Shown: piece after piece, positions 42,068-53,314 of the stretch | How positions within the stretch are numbered: the first letter of the stretch is position 1 | Layout of the letters: each line of letters begins with the position of its first letter | Assembly (NCBI RefSeq): GCF_001613385.1 | Contig: NZ_BDCG01000002.1 | Span: 620,001-684,000 of the forward strand | Reading direction: 5' to 3' | DNA length: 64,000 bases | DNA from: Nocardia flavorosea NBRC 108225 | GTDB taxonomy: Bacteria; Actinomycetota; Actinomycetes; Mycobacteriales; Mycobacteriaceae | Position numbers and translations under genes: made by a program | Notes under the pieces: generated by a model | Databases searched by the model: none | What the model was told of the DNA's origin: nothing | The model's input: only the letters and a program-made list of their open reading frames with translations

Positions 42068-42086
42068 ATAGGTCAGGCTTACCTAA
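42068..42086 (-). promoter_or_regulatory. IdeR-type iron box overlapping a leftward promoter
   Basis: ATAGGTCAGGCTTACCTAA matches the IdeR/DtxR consensus TTAGGTTAGGCTAACCTAA at 16 of 19 bases. On the minus strand TTGCCT (42094-42089) and TATACT (42070-42065) make a promoter with an 18-bp spacer; the box fills the spacer and part of the -10. Confidence 0.8.
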
Positions 42087-42794
42087 CTAGGCAACACGTT
42101 GGGCGCGCCGGAGTGCCAGCCCGCGATCCTCGAGAGCCGTCAACAGACCCTCCCCGCGCCGGCCACCCGCCACCGGATCGGCCCCCGCCAGCGCGGGAAC
42201 GTAGGTCGTGGCACCACACACGGATTCGGCCACCAATGCCCCGAAGCGCCGAGAGCTCAACCCGGCACACCGGGCCAGGGCACCCTGCACCAGCAGGAGC
42301 GACGGTTCGCAGCGGTACGCGAGCCATACCCGCATCGCGCGCTCACACGGCAGGGTCACCACACCCGGCGAATCGGCCATCGGATCTCCCTCCACCACGC
42401 GAATCGTCGTATCGGCCAGACCCGCCCAGTCGATACCACCGTCGTTGTCGGTATGGATCCAGATGTTCTCCAGCCCCGGATCCCAGGCCCGCCCGTCGGC
42501 GACCCACAGTGCCGCGACCCGGCCGACGACCGCATGGATCAGGGCGGTGGCGACCACCTCGGCGGCCGCGGTCGCGCTGATCATCTCCGCGGCGTGCCGC
42601 CGGTACATCAGGTCGATCCGCCCCTCACGCAGACCGGTGGACAACGCCCACCAGCGCCTTTTGCCTTGATCGGCCATGGCCGCGGCGGCGTACACCCGCG
42701 GATGCCCCGGCTGTAGCGACCGCAGCCGCGAACATGCCGAACCGAACGCCGCCTCATAGGGACGGGGGATGCGCACAGTGGCCAGTTCGGACAT
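42087..42794 (-). CDS. iron-box-controlled hypothetical protein, possibly FhuF-like
   Basis: A 235-residue cytoplasmic protein. The middle part (ATALIHAVVGRVAALWVADG, ENIWIHTDNDGGIDWAGLAD) is faintly like siderophore ferric-reductase (FhuF-type) proteins, but the C-terminal CC-x10-C-x2-C iron-sulfur motif of true FhuF is absent; four spaced cysteines occur between about residues 147 and 196. An IdeR box lies 47 bp upstream (42841-42859), so expression should rise when iron is low. The start ATG follows GGAGG. A siderophore-iron release or iron-protein role fits the regulation but is inference. Confidence 0.7.
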   Translation of the reverse strand: MSELATVRIPRPYEAAFGSACSRLRSLQPGHPRVYAAAAMADQGKRRWWALSTGLREGRIDLMYRRHAAEMISATAAAEVVATALIHAVVGRVAALWVADGRAWDPGLENIWIHTDNDGGIDWAGLADTTIRVVEGDPMADSPGVVTLPCERAMRVWLAYRCEPSLLLVQGALARCAGLSSRRFGALVAESVCGATTYVPALAGADPVAGGRRGEGLLTALEDRGLALRRAQRVA

Positions 42795-42840
42795 TCGAAC
42801 CTCCTCGGGATCGGCGTTGCAGCAACGGCTTGATCGAAAG

Positions 42841-42859
42841 ATAGGTTAGCCTAACCAGA
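42841..42859 (-). promoter_or_regulatory. IdeR-type iron box upstream of the 235-residue gene
   Basis: ATAGGTTAGCCTAACCAGA: a perfect 13-bp core GGTTAG-C-CTAACC (42844-42856), 15 of 19 matches to the IdeR consensus, 47 bp before the start codon of the leftward gene. Confidence 0.82.
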
Positions 42860-42971
42860 CTTGGCAAGTATTTCGCGCAGACGAATCGAATGCGCAGCAC
42901 GCCGGCCTCGCACGACCTTCGGAATCACCGCCCGAGCGGGCGAACTGCCAGCTATGACCAATCCCACGACG

Positions 42972-43014
42972 TTACGACACCCTGTAGTACGCCCAAGTGT
43001 CGTTGAAGTCGTAA
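42972..43014. promoter_or_regulatory. BlaI operator region
   Basis: Several half-sites of related sequence are packed here: TTACGAC (42972-42978), TGTAGTAC (42983-42990), GTGTCGT (42997-43003) and GTCGTAA (43008-43014). TTACGAC pairs with GTCGTAA and ACGACAC with GTGTCGT as inverted repeats. BlaI proteins bind such TACNNN/NNNGTA dyads and repress their own gene. Confidence 0.5.
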
Positions 43015-43017
43015 AAT
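43012..43017 (+). promoter_or_regulatory. -10 hexamer, blaI
   Basis: TAAAAT, 6 nt before ATG 43024, inside the last BlaI half-site. GAGAG between them could also serve as a weak ribosome binding site. Confidence 0.45.
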
Positions 43018-43023
43018 CGAGAG

Positions 43024-43413
43024 ATGGCTGGACTTGGTGAACTCGAGAAAGCGGTTATGGACCAGTTGTGGTCCGCCGACGAACCACAAACGGTCCGGCA
43101 GGTGCACGAGGCCCTGTCGGCGCGCCGCGAACTCGCGTACACCACGGTGATGACTGTGCTGCAGCGACTGGCGAAGAAGAATCTCGTGGTGCAACGGCGC
43201 GACGATCGCGCACACCGGTACGCTCCGGTACACAGCCGCGACGAACTGGTCGCCGGACTCATGATGGATGCGCTGCAGCAAGCCGACGAGGCCGGCAGCC
43301 GGGCAGCGGCCCTGGTGCATTTCGTGGAGCAGGTCGGGAAGGACGAGGCTGCAGCCCTGCGGGATGCGCTCGCTAAGCTCGAAGCAACCGAGGACACCGC
43401 ACCGCCGCAGTGA
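43024..43413 (+). CDS. blaI: BlaI/MecI/CopY family transcriptional repressor
   Basis: A 129-residue winged-helix repressor (GELEKAVMDQLWSADEPQTVRQVHEAL; recognition helix in LAYTTVMTVLQRLAKKNLV) with a C-terminal dimerisation helix pair. In M. tuberculosis BlaI controls blaC, the neighbouring M56 gene and ATP synthase genes and is released by cleavage during beta-lactam stress. The M56 gene follows 38 bp downstream; operator-like dyads lie just upstream. Confidence 0.94.
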   Translation: MAGLGELEKAVMDQLWSADEPQTVRQVHEALSARRELAYTTVMTVLQRLAKKNLVVQRRDDRAHRYAPVHSRDELVAGLMMDALQQADEAGSRAAALVHFVEQVGKDEAAALRDALAKLEATEDTAPPQ

Positions 43414-43451
43414 GCTCGGACCCTGGCCCCACAACGCAGTGAGCAGAGTCG

Positions 43452-44390
43452 ATGAACGCAGCAGCACCGGCATTCGCCGTACTTGCCTTGCTTCTCGCCG
43501 GTCCCGTCCCGGAGGCGCTCAGCCGTGCGACCTGGACCTACCGGGTGCCGCGAGCCGCGCTCGTCCTCTGGCAGGCCATCGCGTTGGCGGCCGTGCTCAG
43601 CGCCTTCAGTTCCGGGCTGGCCATCGCCGCCGAACTCCTGGTCCCGGGCCCCGACGGCCGGCCGACCACCAAGCCCACCGATGAGATCGATGCGCTCGGC
43701 CTGCCGCTGTGGCTGGCCTACGTCTCGGTTTTCATGCTGACCCTGCTGGTCGGTGCGCGGCTGGTCTACGCGTCGATCAGGGTCGGGATCCACACCCGGC
43801 GGCGGCGGGCCCGCCATCGCATGCTCGTGGATCTACTCGACCAGAGCGGACCGGTCCGCCGCGCCGCCGATATCCGGGTGCTCTCGGCCACCGAACCCAT
43901 CGCCTACTGCCTGCCCGGCCTCCGGCGCCGGGTCGTGGTGAGTGCGGGCACCCTGGACAATCTCACCGAACAGGAACTGACCGCCATCCTCAGCCATGAA
44001 CGGTCGCATCTGCGGGCCCGCCACGATCTGGTGCTCGAAGCGTTCACCGCGGCGCACGAAGCCTTCCCCCGCTTCGTCCGCAGCAAGTCGGCACTGGATT
44101 CGGTGAAACTGCTGATCGAACTGCTGGCCGACGATTCTGCGGTGAAGGTGACCGGGCCCAAACCGCTGGCCCGGGCGCTGGTCGCCTGTTCGAAATCCAC
44201 CGCCCCGCAGGGGGCGCTCGCGGTCGGTGGCCCGAGCACCCTCATCCGGATCCAGCGACTGGCCGGCCCGCTCGGCGATATGCGTATCGCCGGGGCCGCC
44301 TATCTCGCTTCGCTCGCCATCCTGGTGGTGCCGACGCTGGCCGTGGCGATCCCCTGGCTCGTCGAGCTGAGCCGGCTCTTCCGTGCCTGA
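43452..44390 (+). CDS. M56 family membrane metallopeptidase (BlaR1-like)
   Basis: A 312-residue membrane protein with three N-terminal helices, a zinc protease loop with HExxH as SHERSH (about 179-183), and a last helix at the C-terminus (ASLAILVVPTLAVAIPWLV). It lacks the extracellular penicillin-binding sensor of staphylococcal BlaR1, as do mycobacterial homologues. It probably cleaves BlaI to lift repression. The last 8 nt overlap the helicase gene. Confidence 0.9.
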   Translation: MNAAAPAFAVLALLLAGPVPEALSRATWTYRVPRAALVLWQAIALAAVLSAFSSGLAIAAELLVPGPDGRPTTKPTDEIDALGLPLWLAYVSVFMLTLLVGARLVYASIRVGIHTRRRRARHRMLVDLLDQSGPVRRAADIRVLSATEPIAYCLPGLRRRVVVSAGTLDNLTEQELTAILSHERSHLRARHDLVLEAFTAAHEAFPRFVRSKSALDSVKLLIELLADDSAVKVTGPKPLARALVACSKSTAPQGALAVGGPSTLIRIQRLAGPLGDMRIAGAAYLASLAILVVPTLAVAIPWLVELSRLFRA

Positions 44391-45720
44391 TCCGATATCC
44401 GTCCCGGAGCGGCAGTCACCGGAATCCACGGCGCCACCCGTACGCCACCCGTTCGCCCGGCTGGGCCTGCCGGTACTGACGGTCCAGGCGCTGCGGCGCG
44501 AAGGTCTCACCGACCCGCTGCCCATCCAGGAAGCGGCCGTTCCCGACGTTTTGGCCGGTCGGGATGTCCTCGGTCGCGCGCCGACCGGGTCGGGCAAAAC
44601 TCTCGCCTTCGGACTGCCGATGCTGGCCCGCCTCGCCGGACGCCCCGCGATTCCGCGGTCACCCCGCGGGCTGATCCTGGCGCCGACGCGTGAACTGGCG
44701 TTGCAGATCGAACGCGCGCTGGAACCCTTCGCGCTGGGACTGCGGCTGGGCAGTGCCGTCGGTGGTATGCCGACCAACCGCCAGGCCGACAAACTGCAGC
44801 GCGGTATCGATCTGCTGATCGCCACCCCGGGCCGGCTCACCGACCTGGTCGAGCAGGGCGCCGCGGTACTGGACGCGGTGCAGGTCACGGCAGTCGACGA
44901 GGCCGACCATATGGCCGACTTCGGTTTCCTGCCCCAGGTGCGGCGCCTACTGGACGCGACCCCCTCCGACGGCCAGCGGCTGTTGTTCTCGGCGACCCTC
45001 GACGACGAATCCGTCCAGGACCTCGTCCGGCGCCATCTTCGCAACCCGGTCACCCACAGCGTCGCCCCCGAACCCACGGCAGCCGTCGCGGTCCACCATC
45101 TGCTCTATGTCGAAACGGCCGACAAACCCGCCGTACTGGCGCGAATCGCCGCCCGCGAGGGGCGCACACTGCTGTTCGTGCGCACACAGTACGGCGCCGA
45201 GAAACTCACCCGCCGACTACGCGATCAAGGGGTCACGGTGGCCGCCCTGCACGGCGGCAAAGCGCAGAACCGGCGATTGCGTACCCTGGCAGCGTTCGCG
45301 GACGGCACCGTGCCGGCACTGGTAGCCACCGATATCGCGGCCCGCGGTATCCACGTCGACGCGGTCTCCCTGGTCGTTCACGCCGATCCGCCCACCGACC
45401 CGAAGGACTACGTCCACCGCGCCGGCCGTACCGCGAGGGCCGGCACCACCGGCACGGTGGTGACCGTGGTGACCCCCGAGCAGCGCGCCGAGGTCACCGC
45501 CCTCACCGAGGCGGCAGGCGTGGACGTGGTGATCCACACCGTCGGGCCGCAGGACCGGGAACTCCAGCAGGTCACCGGCGCCCGTTCCCCCGCGGGCACA
45601 CCCGCGGCCCCGGAACCGGCAGCCCCCGGCCATACCCGGCCGCGGAGCGGAACCGGCCGCGGGTACCGCACCGCCGATGCGCCCCGGCCACGCCGCCCAC
45701 ATCGACGCCGGAAGAAGTAA
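44383..45720 (+). CDS. DEAD-box RNA helicase
   Basis: A 445-residue ATP-dependent RNA helicase with all core motifs: Q motif region (LPIQEAAVPDVLAGRD), I APTGSGKT, Ia PTRELALQ, Ib ATPGRL, II DEAD, III SAT, IV-V (LLFVRTQYGAEKL, ATDIAARGIHVD) and VI HRAGRTAR. A basic, Arg/Pro-rich tail of about 40 residues follows and may bind RNA. The GTG start overlaps the M56 stop by 8 nt, so it is translated with that gene. Possible roles are ribosome assembly or mRNA turnover. Confidence 0.94.
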   Translation: MPDPISVPERQSPESTAPPVRHPFARLGLPVLTVQALRREGLTDPLPIQEAAVPDVLAGRDVLGRAPTGSGKTLAFGLPMLARLAGRPAIPRSPRGLILAPTRELALQIERALEPFALGLRLGSAVGGMPTNRQADKLQRGIDLLIATPGRLTDLVEQGAAVLDAVQVTAVDEADHMADFGFLPQVRRLLDATPSDGQRLLFSATLDDESVQDLVRRHLRNPVTHSVAPEPTAAVAVHHLLYVETADKPAVLARIAAREGRTLLFVRTQYGAEKLTRRLRDQGVTVAALHGGKAQNRRLRTLAAFADGTVPALVATDIAARGIHVDAVSLVVHADPPTDPKDYVHRAGRTARAGTTGTVVTVVTPEQRAEVTALTEAAGVDVVIHTVGPQDRELQQVTGARSPAGTPAAPEPAAPGHTRPRSGTGRGYRTADAPRPRRPHRRRKK

Positions 45721-47725
<2,005 letters not shown>

Positions 47726-47972
47726 GCGGGCAGCCCCGCCGACCGGCCCGTGCACCCCGGTGTACGGGCCGGTACCATAAGGTGCGTCGGCGATGCCGGC
47801 CATGAATTCACCAGGACGAAAGGAACCAGTTGTCACCCGCGTCCGAGGGCGCCACTCAGGAGGGCTCATCTATCGAGCCGGGTGACAGACCCGGCGTCCC
47901 CCTCCGCACGACCCTCCACCGACCACCTGTTCGTCCGGCCGTCGCTGCCGAAGCCCGCCGGGTGGTGGTGAT

Positions 47973-49367
47973 ATGACCGTCGTCCTCACCATCGCGAGCT
48001 TGATCGGGTTCGTGGCGCTCACCGCGGGCACCGCCCTGTTCGTGGCCGCCGAATTCTCCCTCACCGCCTTGGAACGCAGCACCGTCGAAGCGCATGCCCG
48101 CGACGGTGATGTCCGCGCCCGCGCGGTCCGGCAGGCCCATCGCACGCTGTCGTTCCAGTTGTCCGGGGCCCAGCTCGGAATCACCATCACCACCCTGATC
48201 ACCGGCTATATCGCCGAGCCGGTGCTGGCCCGCTTGCTGGCACCGCTGTTCGGCCTGGTCGGCATCCCCGATTCCGCGGCCACCGGTATATCGCTGGTTC
48301 TCGCGCTGATCCTGGCCACTTCGCTGTCGATGATCTATGGCGAACTGGTGCCGAAGAACATCGCGATCGCGGCACCGCTGGCCACCGCGCGCACTACTGC
48401 GGGACCGATGGTGGCGTTCTCGACGGTGTTCAAACCGATGATCCAATTCCTCAACGGCACGGCGAACTGGGTGGTGCGCCGGCTCGGTGTGGAACCGGCC
48501 GAGGAACTGCGCTCGGCGCGGTCGCCGCAGGAACTCGGTTCGCTCGTACGCACCTCGGCCCAGCACGGTGCGCTCGATCAGCGCACCGCCCAGATCCTGG
48601 ACCGGTCGCTGCAGTTCGGGGCGCGCAGTGCCGAAGAACTCATGACACCCCGCGTCAAGATCGAGGCGCTCGAACGGACCGATACCATCGGCGATCTGCT
48701 GGCCGCCGCCGCCCGCACCGGTTTTTCCCGGTTCCCGGTGATCGACGGCGATCTGGACAATACGCTCGGTGTGGTCCACGTCAAACAGGCCTTCACCCAT
48801 CCGGCGCGCACCCGCGCCGGGGTGGGTCTGGCACAGATCGCGCAACCCGTTCCCGTCGTACCCGCGAGCCTGGACGGGGACGAGGTGCTCGAACGGGTCC
48901 GCGCCGACGGTATGCAGGTCGCGCTGGTGGTCGACGAATACGGCGGCACCGCCGGCCTGGTGACCATGGAGGACATTATCGAGGAGATCCTCGGCGATGT
49001 CCGCGACGAACACGACGAAGAGGAACGCGACGTCCGCCGCGTCTCCGACGGCTGGGACTGTTCCGGGCTGCTCCGGATCGACGAGATCTCCCGGGCCACC
49101 GGCTACCAGGCGCCCGAGGGCGAATACGAAACCCTCGGCGGTCTGGTGCTGACCAGGCTCGGCCGCATCCCGGCGGCCGGCGATATCGTCGTGCTGCCGC
49201 AGCGGCGCGGCCACGACCGCCGCCATATCGACGGCCCGGGCGGTTGGCTCGCCCGCGTCGAACGGATGGACGGGCGCCGCGTGGACCGGGTCCGGCTCGT
49301 ACCGGTCGACGACCGGTCGCTCGAACGCGAACAGCAGCCGGCCGGACGGGAGTACCACCATGGGTGA
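47973..49367 (+). CDS. CNNM/CorC-HlyC family membrane protein with CBS domains (first of pair)
   Basis: A 464-residue protein: CNNM (DUF21) membrane domain with four helices ([17 protein letters not shown] near residue 20, [31 protein letters not shown]), a CBS pair (about 205-330) and a C-terminal CorC/HlyC domain (about 345-430). Members take part in magnesium or cobalt transport and in membrane stress responses. It overlaps the second CNNM gene by 8 nt; M. tuberculosis Rv1842c-Rv1841c is the equivalent pair after guaB1. Confidence 0.92.
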   Translation: MTVVLTIASLIGFVALTAGTALFVAAEFSLTALERSTVEAHARDGDVRARAVRQAHRTLSFQLSGAQLGITITTLITGYIAEPVLARLLAPLFGLVGIPDSAATGISLVLALILATSLSMIYGELVPKNIAIAAPLATARTTAGPMVAFSTVFKPMIQFLNGTANWVVRRLGVEPAEELRSARSPQELGSLVRTSAQHGALDQRTAQILDRSLQFGARSAEELMTPRVKIEALERTDTIGDLLAAAARTGFSRFPVIDGDLDNTLGVVHVKQAFTHPARTRAGVGLAQIAQPVPVVPASLDGDEVLERVRADGMQVALVVDEYGGTAGLVTMEDIIEEILGDVRDEHDEEERDVRRVSDGWDCSGLLRIDEISRATGYQAPEGEYETLGGLVLTRLGRIPAAGDIVVLPQRRGHDRRHIDGPGGWLARVERMDGRRVDRVRLVPVDDRSLEREQQPAGREYHHG

Positions 49368-50427
49368 TCTGTTCGCTGTCGCGTTCACCGTGCTGCTACT
49401 CGCCGGCAACGCCTTCTTCGTCGGCGCGGAATTCGCGCTGATCTCGGCCCGGCGCGACCGGCTCGAGGCGCTCGCCGCGCAGGGCAAACGTAATGCCGAT
49501 ACCGTGATCCGGGCCGGTCAGAACCTTTCGATGATGCTGGCGGCGGCCCAGCTCGGTATCACCATATGCTCGATTCTGCTGGGCCGGGTCGGCGAACCCG
49601 CGGTCGCGCATCTACTGGAATACCCCTTCGAACTGGTGGGCCTGCCGGAGGGGCTGCTGCATCCGGTGTCGTTCGTGGTGGCGCTGACCATCGTGGTGAT
49701 CCTGCACATCCTGCTGGGCGAGATGATCCCGAAGAACATCGCGCTCGCCGGTCCGGAACGCAGTGCGCTGTTGCTGGTGCCGGTGCATCTGGCCTGGTTG
49801 CGGATCGCCCGGCCACTTATCGCGCTCTACAACTTCGCGGCCAACGCGACACTGCGCATGCTGCGTATCGAACCGAAGGACGAACTCGAATCGGCGGTAT
49901 CGAGCGATGAACTCGCCGAGATGATCGGCGAATCACGGTCCGAGGGCCTGCTGGACGAGGAGGAACATCGCCGCCTCACCCAGGCCCTGGGGACCGGGGA
50001 ACGGTTCGTGGCCGAGGTCATGATCCCGCTGCACCGGATGCGCACCGTGCCGTTACGGGGAGCGGGCGGTACCACGCTCGGCGATATCGAAACCGCTGTC
50101 GCCGAAACCGGGTTCTCCCGGTATCCGGTACGGGCCGCGGACGGGTCGCTGGTCGGGTACCTGCATGTGAAGGATGTTCTGGACAAGGTCTCCGACGAGT
50201 CGGCCGGACCGAATACCGAGATTCCACGCACCGATATCCGGCCGTTGCCGACCGTCCTGCTGGGCACCACCCTGTACGAGGCGCTGGCCCGGCTGCGCCG
50301 CACCAGCAGTCATCTGGGCCGGGTGGTCGATGCCCGGGGGAATACGGTCGGGATCGTGGCGCTCGAGGATCTGGTCGAACAGTTCGTCGGTACGGTGCGT
50401 GATGCCACGCACCGGGTGGCCGAATGA
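49360..50427 (+). CDS. CNNM family membrane protein with CBS domains (second of pair)
   Basis: A 355-residue CNNM protein with the same membrane domain ([36 protein letters not shown]) and a CBS pair (about 205-345) but lacking the C-terminal CorC domain of its partner. The two probably form a heteromer, since they overlap and differ only in that domain. ATG 49360 lies inside the end of the first gene. The next gene overlaps the stop by 4 nt (ATGA). Confidence 0.92.
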   Translation: MGDLFAVAFTVLLLAGNAFFVGAEFALISARRDRLEALAAQGKRNADTVIRAGQNLSMMLAAAQLGITICSILLGRVGEPAVAHLLEYPFELVGLPEGLLHPVSFVVALTIVVILHILLGEMIPKNIALAGPERSALLLVPVHLAWLRIARPLIALYNFAANATLRMLRIEPKDELESAVSSDELAEMIGESRSEGLLDEEEHRRLTQALGTGERFVAEVMIPLHRMRTVPLRGAGGTTLGDIETAVAETGFSRYPVRAADGSLVGYLHVKDVLDKVSDESAGPNTEIPRTDIRPLPTVLLGTTLYEALARLRRTSSHLGRVVDARGNTVGIVALEDLVEQFVGTVRDATHRVAE

Positions 50428-51320
50428 CGGTCGGTGCCGCTGTGGCGGTCTTCGCCGAATCCGAGTGGCGGCCGCGCGCCACCGCGCACGCCGCCCGCGC
50501 CGATGAGCTCGCCGGTGACTATCTGCGCCGGCGCGCCACCGGAACCCGCCACCCGGTGCTCGACTTCCTGTGGACCTACTACGGGCATCGTCCCGCGCAG
50601 CTGCGCCGCTGGCATCCGGGGTTCGGCATCGCCTTGGCCGGCGCCGCCGAGTACAGCGGTTTACGCGGTTATCACCGGCTCGACGGGCCAGACACCGCCT
50701 CCGGGCCGGTGGTGACCGCCGATCCGCGGTTCCTGCGCGCCCGCGGCGATACCGTGTCCTATATCGCCGGACTGTTGCGTGCGACCGCCTCCCGGCCGGC
50801 CCAGCTGTCATGTTTCGGCCTGCACGAATGGGCGATGGTGTACCGCAGCGGCGAGGTCCGCCACGATTCGGTCCCGCTGCGGCTGGGGGCGGCCGGTACC
50901 GATGCCGTCCTGGAGTCGATGCCGGTGCGCTGTACCCATTTCGACGCGTTCCGCTTCTTCACCCCGCCCGCCGTGGGCCGTAACAACCGGCATCTCACCC
51001 GCGACGACCAGCCGCGCGTCGAACAACCGGGCTGCCTGCACGCGAATATGGACCTGTACAAGTGGTGTTTCAAGCTCAGCCCGCTGGTGTGCTCGGATCT
51101 GCTGCTGGATTGTTTCGCCTTGGCTCGTGACGCCCGCGAACTCGATATGCGGGCCAGCCCGTATGATCTGCGGGACTACGGTTACGAGCCCGTACCGATC
51201 GAAACCCCCGCCGGCCGCGCCGATTACGTCCGGGCACAGAGCGCGATCGCGGACCGGGCCGAGGTGCTGCGCCGCCGGCTGCTGGATTCCTGCGAATCCC
51301 TGTTGGCAGCCCTGGACTGA
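50424..51320 (+). CDS. conserved-type hypothetical protein (often labelled 3-methyladenine DNA glycosylase)
   Basis: A 298-residue soluble protein. Actinobacterial homologues carry the name 3-methyladenine DNA glycosylase, but no helix-hairpin-helix or AAG-type active site is visible, so I do not adopt it. Conserved-looking blocks are LDFLWTYYGHRPAQLRRWHP, FGLHEWAMVYRSGEVRHD, CTHFDAFRFFTP and LHANMDLYKWCFKLSPLV, rich in His, Trp and Cys, which could make a metal site. Translation is coupled to the CNNM gene. Confidence 0.75.
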   Translation: MTVGAAVAVFAESEWRPRATAHAARADELAGDYLRRRATGTRHPVLDFLWTYYGHRPAQLRRWHPGFGIALAGAAEYSGLRGYHRLDGPDTASGPVVTADPRFLRARGDTVSYIAGLLRATASRPAQLSCFGLHEWAMVYRSGEVRHDSVPLRLGAAGTDAVLESMPVRCTHFDAFRFFTPPAVGRNNRHLTRDDQPRVEQPGCLHANMDLYKWCFKLSPLVCSDLLLDCFALARDARELDMRASPYDLRDYGYEPVPIETPAGRADYVRAQSAIADRAEVLRRRLLDSCESLLAALD

Positions 51321-51449
51321 ACACCGCATTCGGCGAAAGCCCTCTTCGGGCGGGCTCCGAATCGCTACCATCACTGGACAATTCCGGATGGTGTCCCAAA
51401 TGCCGTCCGGGCGGGTCGGACGAGGTAGCTCGGGAAGCGCGAGGAGGCA

Positions 51450-53027
51450 ATGGGGCGTCCCTTCGGAGAACTCCATCGGACCCGGGCGATCGTGCTCGGC
51501 GTGGTTACGGTGGTCACCGCGATCCTGCTGCCGGGTAGCGCCACAGCGGATCTGCAGGCCGATATCCACAACGAGGTCCGGGAATTCCTCGACGTGGGCC
51601 GTACCGCCGTACCGCGCGCCGAATGCGGCCCCGGCGCCATGCCCGAACCCGGGCTGCAGGGCGACGTTCCGGCGGCCGATCGCGACAGTGGACGCAGCAC
51701 CCAGGGCTACCGCTGCAATATGTCGATGGTCGGCCAGTTCGCCGGCCGCGGCGCCGGGATCACCTCGACCAGTTTCGAGCACTGCGCCTATATGGGGACC
51801 TTCTTCCCCGGGAACCTGCTGCACCAGAACGGCGGGGTGCAGGTCCTCGATGTTGCCGATCCGGCGCATCCGCGCCCGACCGTGACCCTGAACGAACCGG
51901 CCATGGTCGCCGGTACCTGGGAGAGCTTGAAGGTGAACGCCCGGCGCAAGCTGTTGGTGGGCACCGGGGTCCCGATGCTGGTCGGGGCCGGATATCTGTC
52001 GGTCTACGATATTTCCGACTGCGCACATCCACGGCTGCTGAACCCCGGCCCGGGTACGAACGTCGGTATGCCGCTGCCGATCACGACCCATGAGGGTGGA
52101 TTCTCCCCGGACGGCAACACCTACTGGGCCTCCGGGATCACACCCGGTTTCCTCAGCGCGGTCGATCTCACCGATCCCGCGAACCCGCGGGTCGTCTGGC
52201 AGGGTCTCACCGGTATCACCGCCCATGGTTTCGGGGTGAGCCCGGACGGCAACCGGCTGTATCTGTCGGCTCTCAGCGGCGTCACTGTGCTCGATATCAG
52301 CGCGGTACAGCGGCGCGACCCCAACCCGCAGGTGCATCATCTCGGGCGGATGTTCTGGTCCGACGGCTGGGCCACGCAGCACAGTATTCCGGTCACCTAC
52401 GACGGCCGACCCCATATCTACACCGTCGACGAGGGCGGTTCAGGAGGCGTGAAACTGATCGACGTCTCCGACGACACCGACCCCCGGGTCGTCGCCAAAG
52501 TGAAACTGGAGATCAACCTGCCGCAGCATCTGGACAGCAGTATCGCCTCCTCCATGGGAGGTTCGGTGTTCGCGTACGAATCCCATTACTGTGCCGCCGA
52601 CCGGCCGGCGAACCCCACTGCACTGGCCTGCGGCTGGATATCGTCCGGTATCCGGGTGTTCGATATCCGCGACCCGCACGCGATCCGGGAGATCGCCTAT
52701 TTCAATCCACCGGCGCGCACCGGACGCAACCTCGAACTGACCAACTCCCCGCATGCGCTGGCGTCACTGCTCGGTATTCCGGCGATGACGGCGCCCAGTG
52801 CGGCCCGCGCAGTACTCGAGGGGCAGTTCGACCCGTCGCAGGCGCTCTCCGCGCGGACCGGCAAACTCGCCTTCGGCGATGTCTCGACCGACTGGTGCCT
52901 GTCGCCGCCGGAATGGCGGGGCAACGATCTCTACGTGACCTGTTCCGATAACGGTTTCATGGTGTTGCACGTCGACGAATCGGTGTATACACCGCCGGCC
53001 GATCAGCAGTCGGTGGTGGGTTCCTGA
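51450..53027 (+). CDS. secreted LVIVD-repeat beta-propeller protein
   Basis: A 525-residue exported protein. A signal peptide (residues about 10-34, basic start then VLGVVTVVTAILLPGSATA) precedes a series of LVIVD-type propeller blades: VQVLDVADPAHPRPTV, LSVYDISDCAHPRLL, LSAVDLTDPANPRVV, VTVLDISAVQRRDPNP, VKLIDVSDDTDPRVV and IRVFDIRDPHAIREI. Several cysteines suggest disulfides outside the cell. The role is unknown; such propellers bind proteins or polysaccharides. A strong terminator follows. Confidence 0.85.
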   Translation: MGRPFGELHRTRAIVLGVVTVVTAILLPGSATADLQADIHNEVREFLDVGRTAVPRAECGPGAMPEPGLQGDVPAADRDSGRSTQGYRCNMSMVGQFAGRGAGITSTSFEHCAYMGTFFPGNLLHQNGGVQVLDVADPAHPRPTVTLNEPAMVAGTWESLKVNARRKLLVGTGVPMLVGAGYLSVYDISDCAHPRLLNPGPGTNVGMPLPITTHEGGFSPDGNTYWASGITPGFLSAVDLTDPANPRVVWQGLTGITAHGFGVSPDGNRLYLSALSGVTVLDISAVQRRDPNPQVHHLGRMFWSDGWATQHSIPVTYDGRPHIYTVDEGGSGGVKLIDVSDDTDPRVVAKVKLEINLPQHLDSSIASSMGGSVFAYESHYCAADRPANPTALACGWISSGIRVFDIRDPHAIREIAYFNPPARTGRNLELTNSPHALASLLGIPAMTAPSAARAVLEGQFDPSQALSARTGKLAFGDVSTDWCLSPPEWRGNDLYVTCSDNGFMVLHVDESVYTPPADQQSVVGS

Positions 53028-53058
53028 CCGGGGCCCTGCGAGCGCCCCCTGAAACAGC

Positions 53059-53089
53059 CGAGCCCGGGTGCACTCGGCACCCGGGCTCG
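53059..53089. terminator. strong hairpin terminator
   Basis: A 13-bp perfect stem CGAGCCCGGGTGC/GCACCCGGGCTCG with loop ACTCG, 32 bp after the LVIVD gene and next to the small leftward ORF; probably bidirectional. Confidence 0.75.
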
Positions 53090-53106
53090 GCTCGGCTGTC
53101 AGCGAC

Positions 53107-53208
53107 TCACAGCGGCGGGAACCCCGCCGAGCCGGTGGCCATCCAGTTCCAGAAATCCCCCACCCGCATCACGATCAGTGCGGCGATATCGAGCACGGTA
53201 CTACCCAT
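53107..53208 (-). CDS. possible 33-residue small protein
   Basis: ATG 53208 follows GAGGA and opens a 33-codon frame encoding a peptide that begins MGSTVLDIAALIVMRVGDFW and ends with a Pro-Pro-Leu tail. The first 24 residues could form an amphipathic or membrane-lying helix. The terminator at 53059-53089 lies directly after its stop, so it has the parts of a complete gene. No family is known to me. Confidence 0.5.
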   Translation of the reverse strand: MGSTVLDIAALIVMRVGDFWNWMATGSAGFPPL

Positions 53209-53314
53209 CGAACAATCCTCACATCAGTTTGCAGATACGGCGGCCCAGAATAGGACCCCCGGCCCATCGGAACAACCGGGCCCCGCCCACGGTGTCACGA
53301 CTGCGAACCCGAGG

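Noticed and set aside
50424..51320. 3-methyladenine DNA glycosylase as product name
   Set aside because: No helix-hairpin-helix-GPD or AAG active-site motif is visible; the name seems inherited by annotation.
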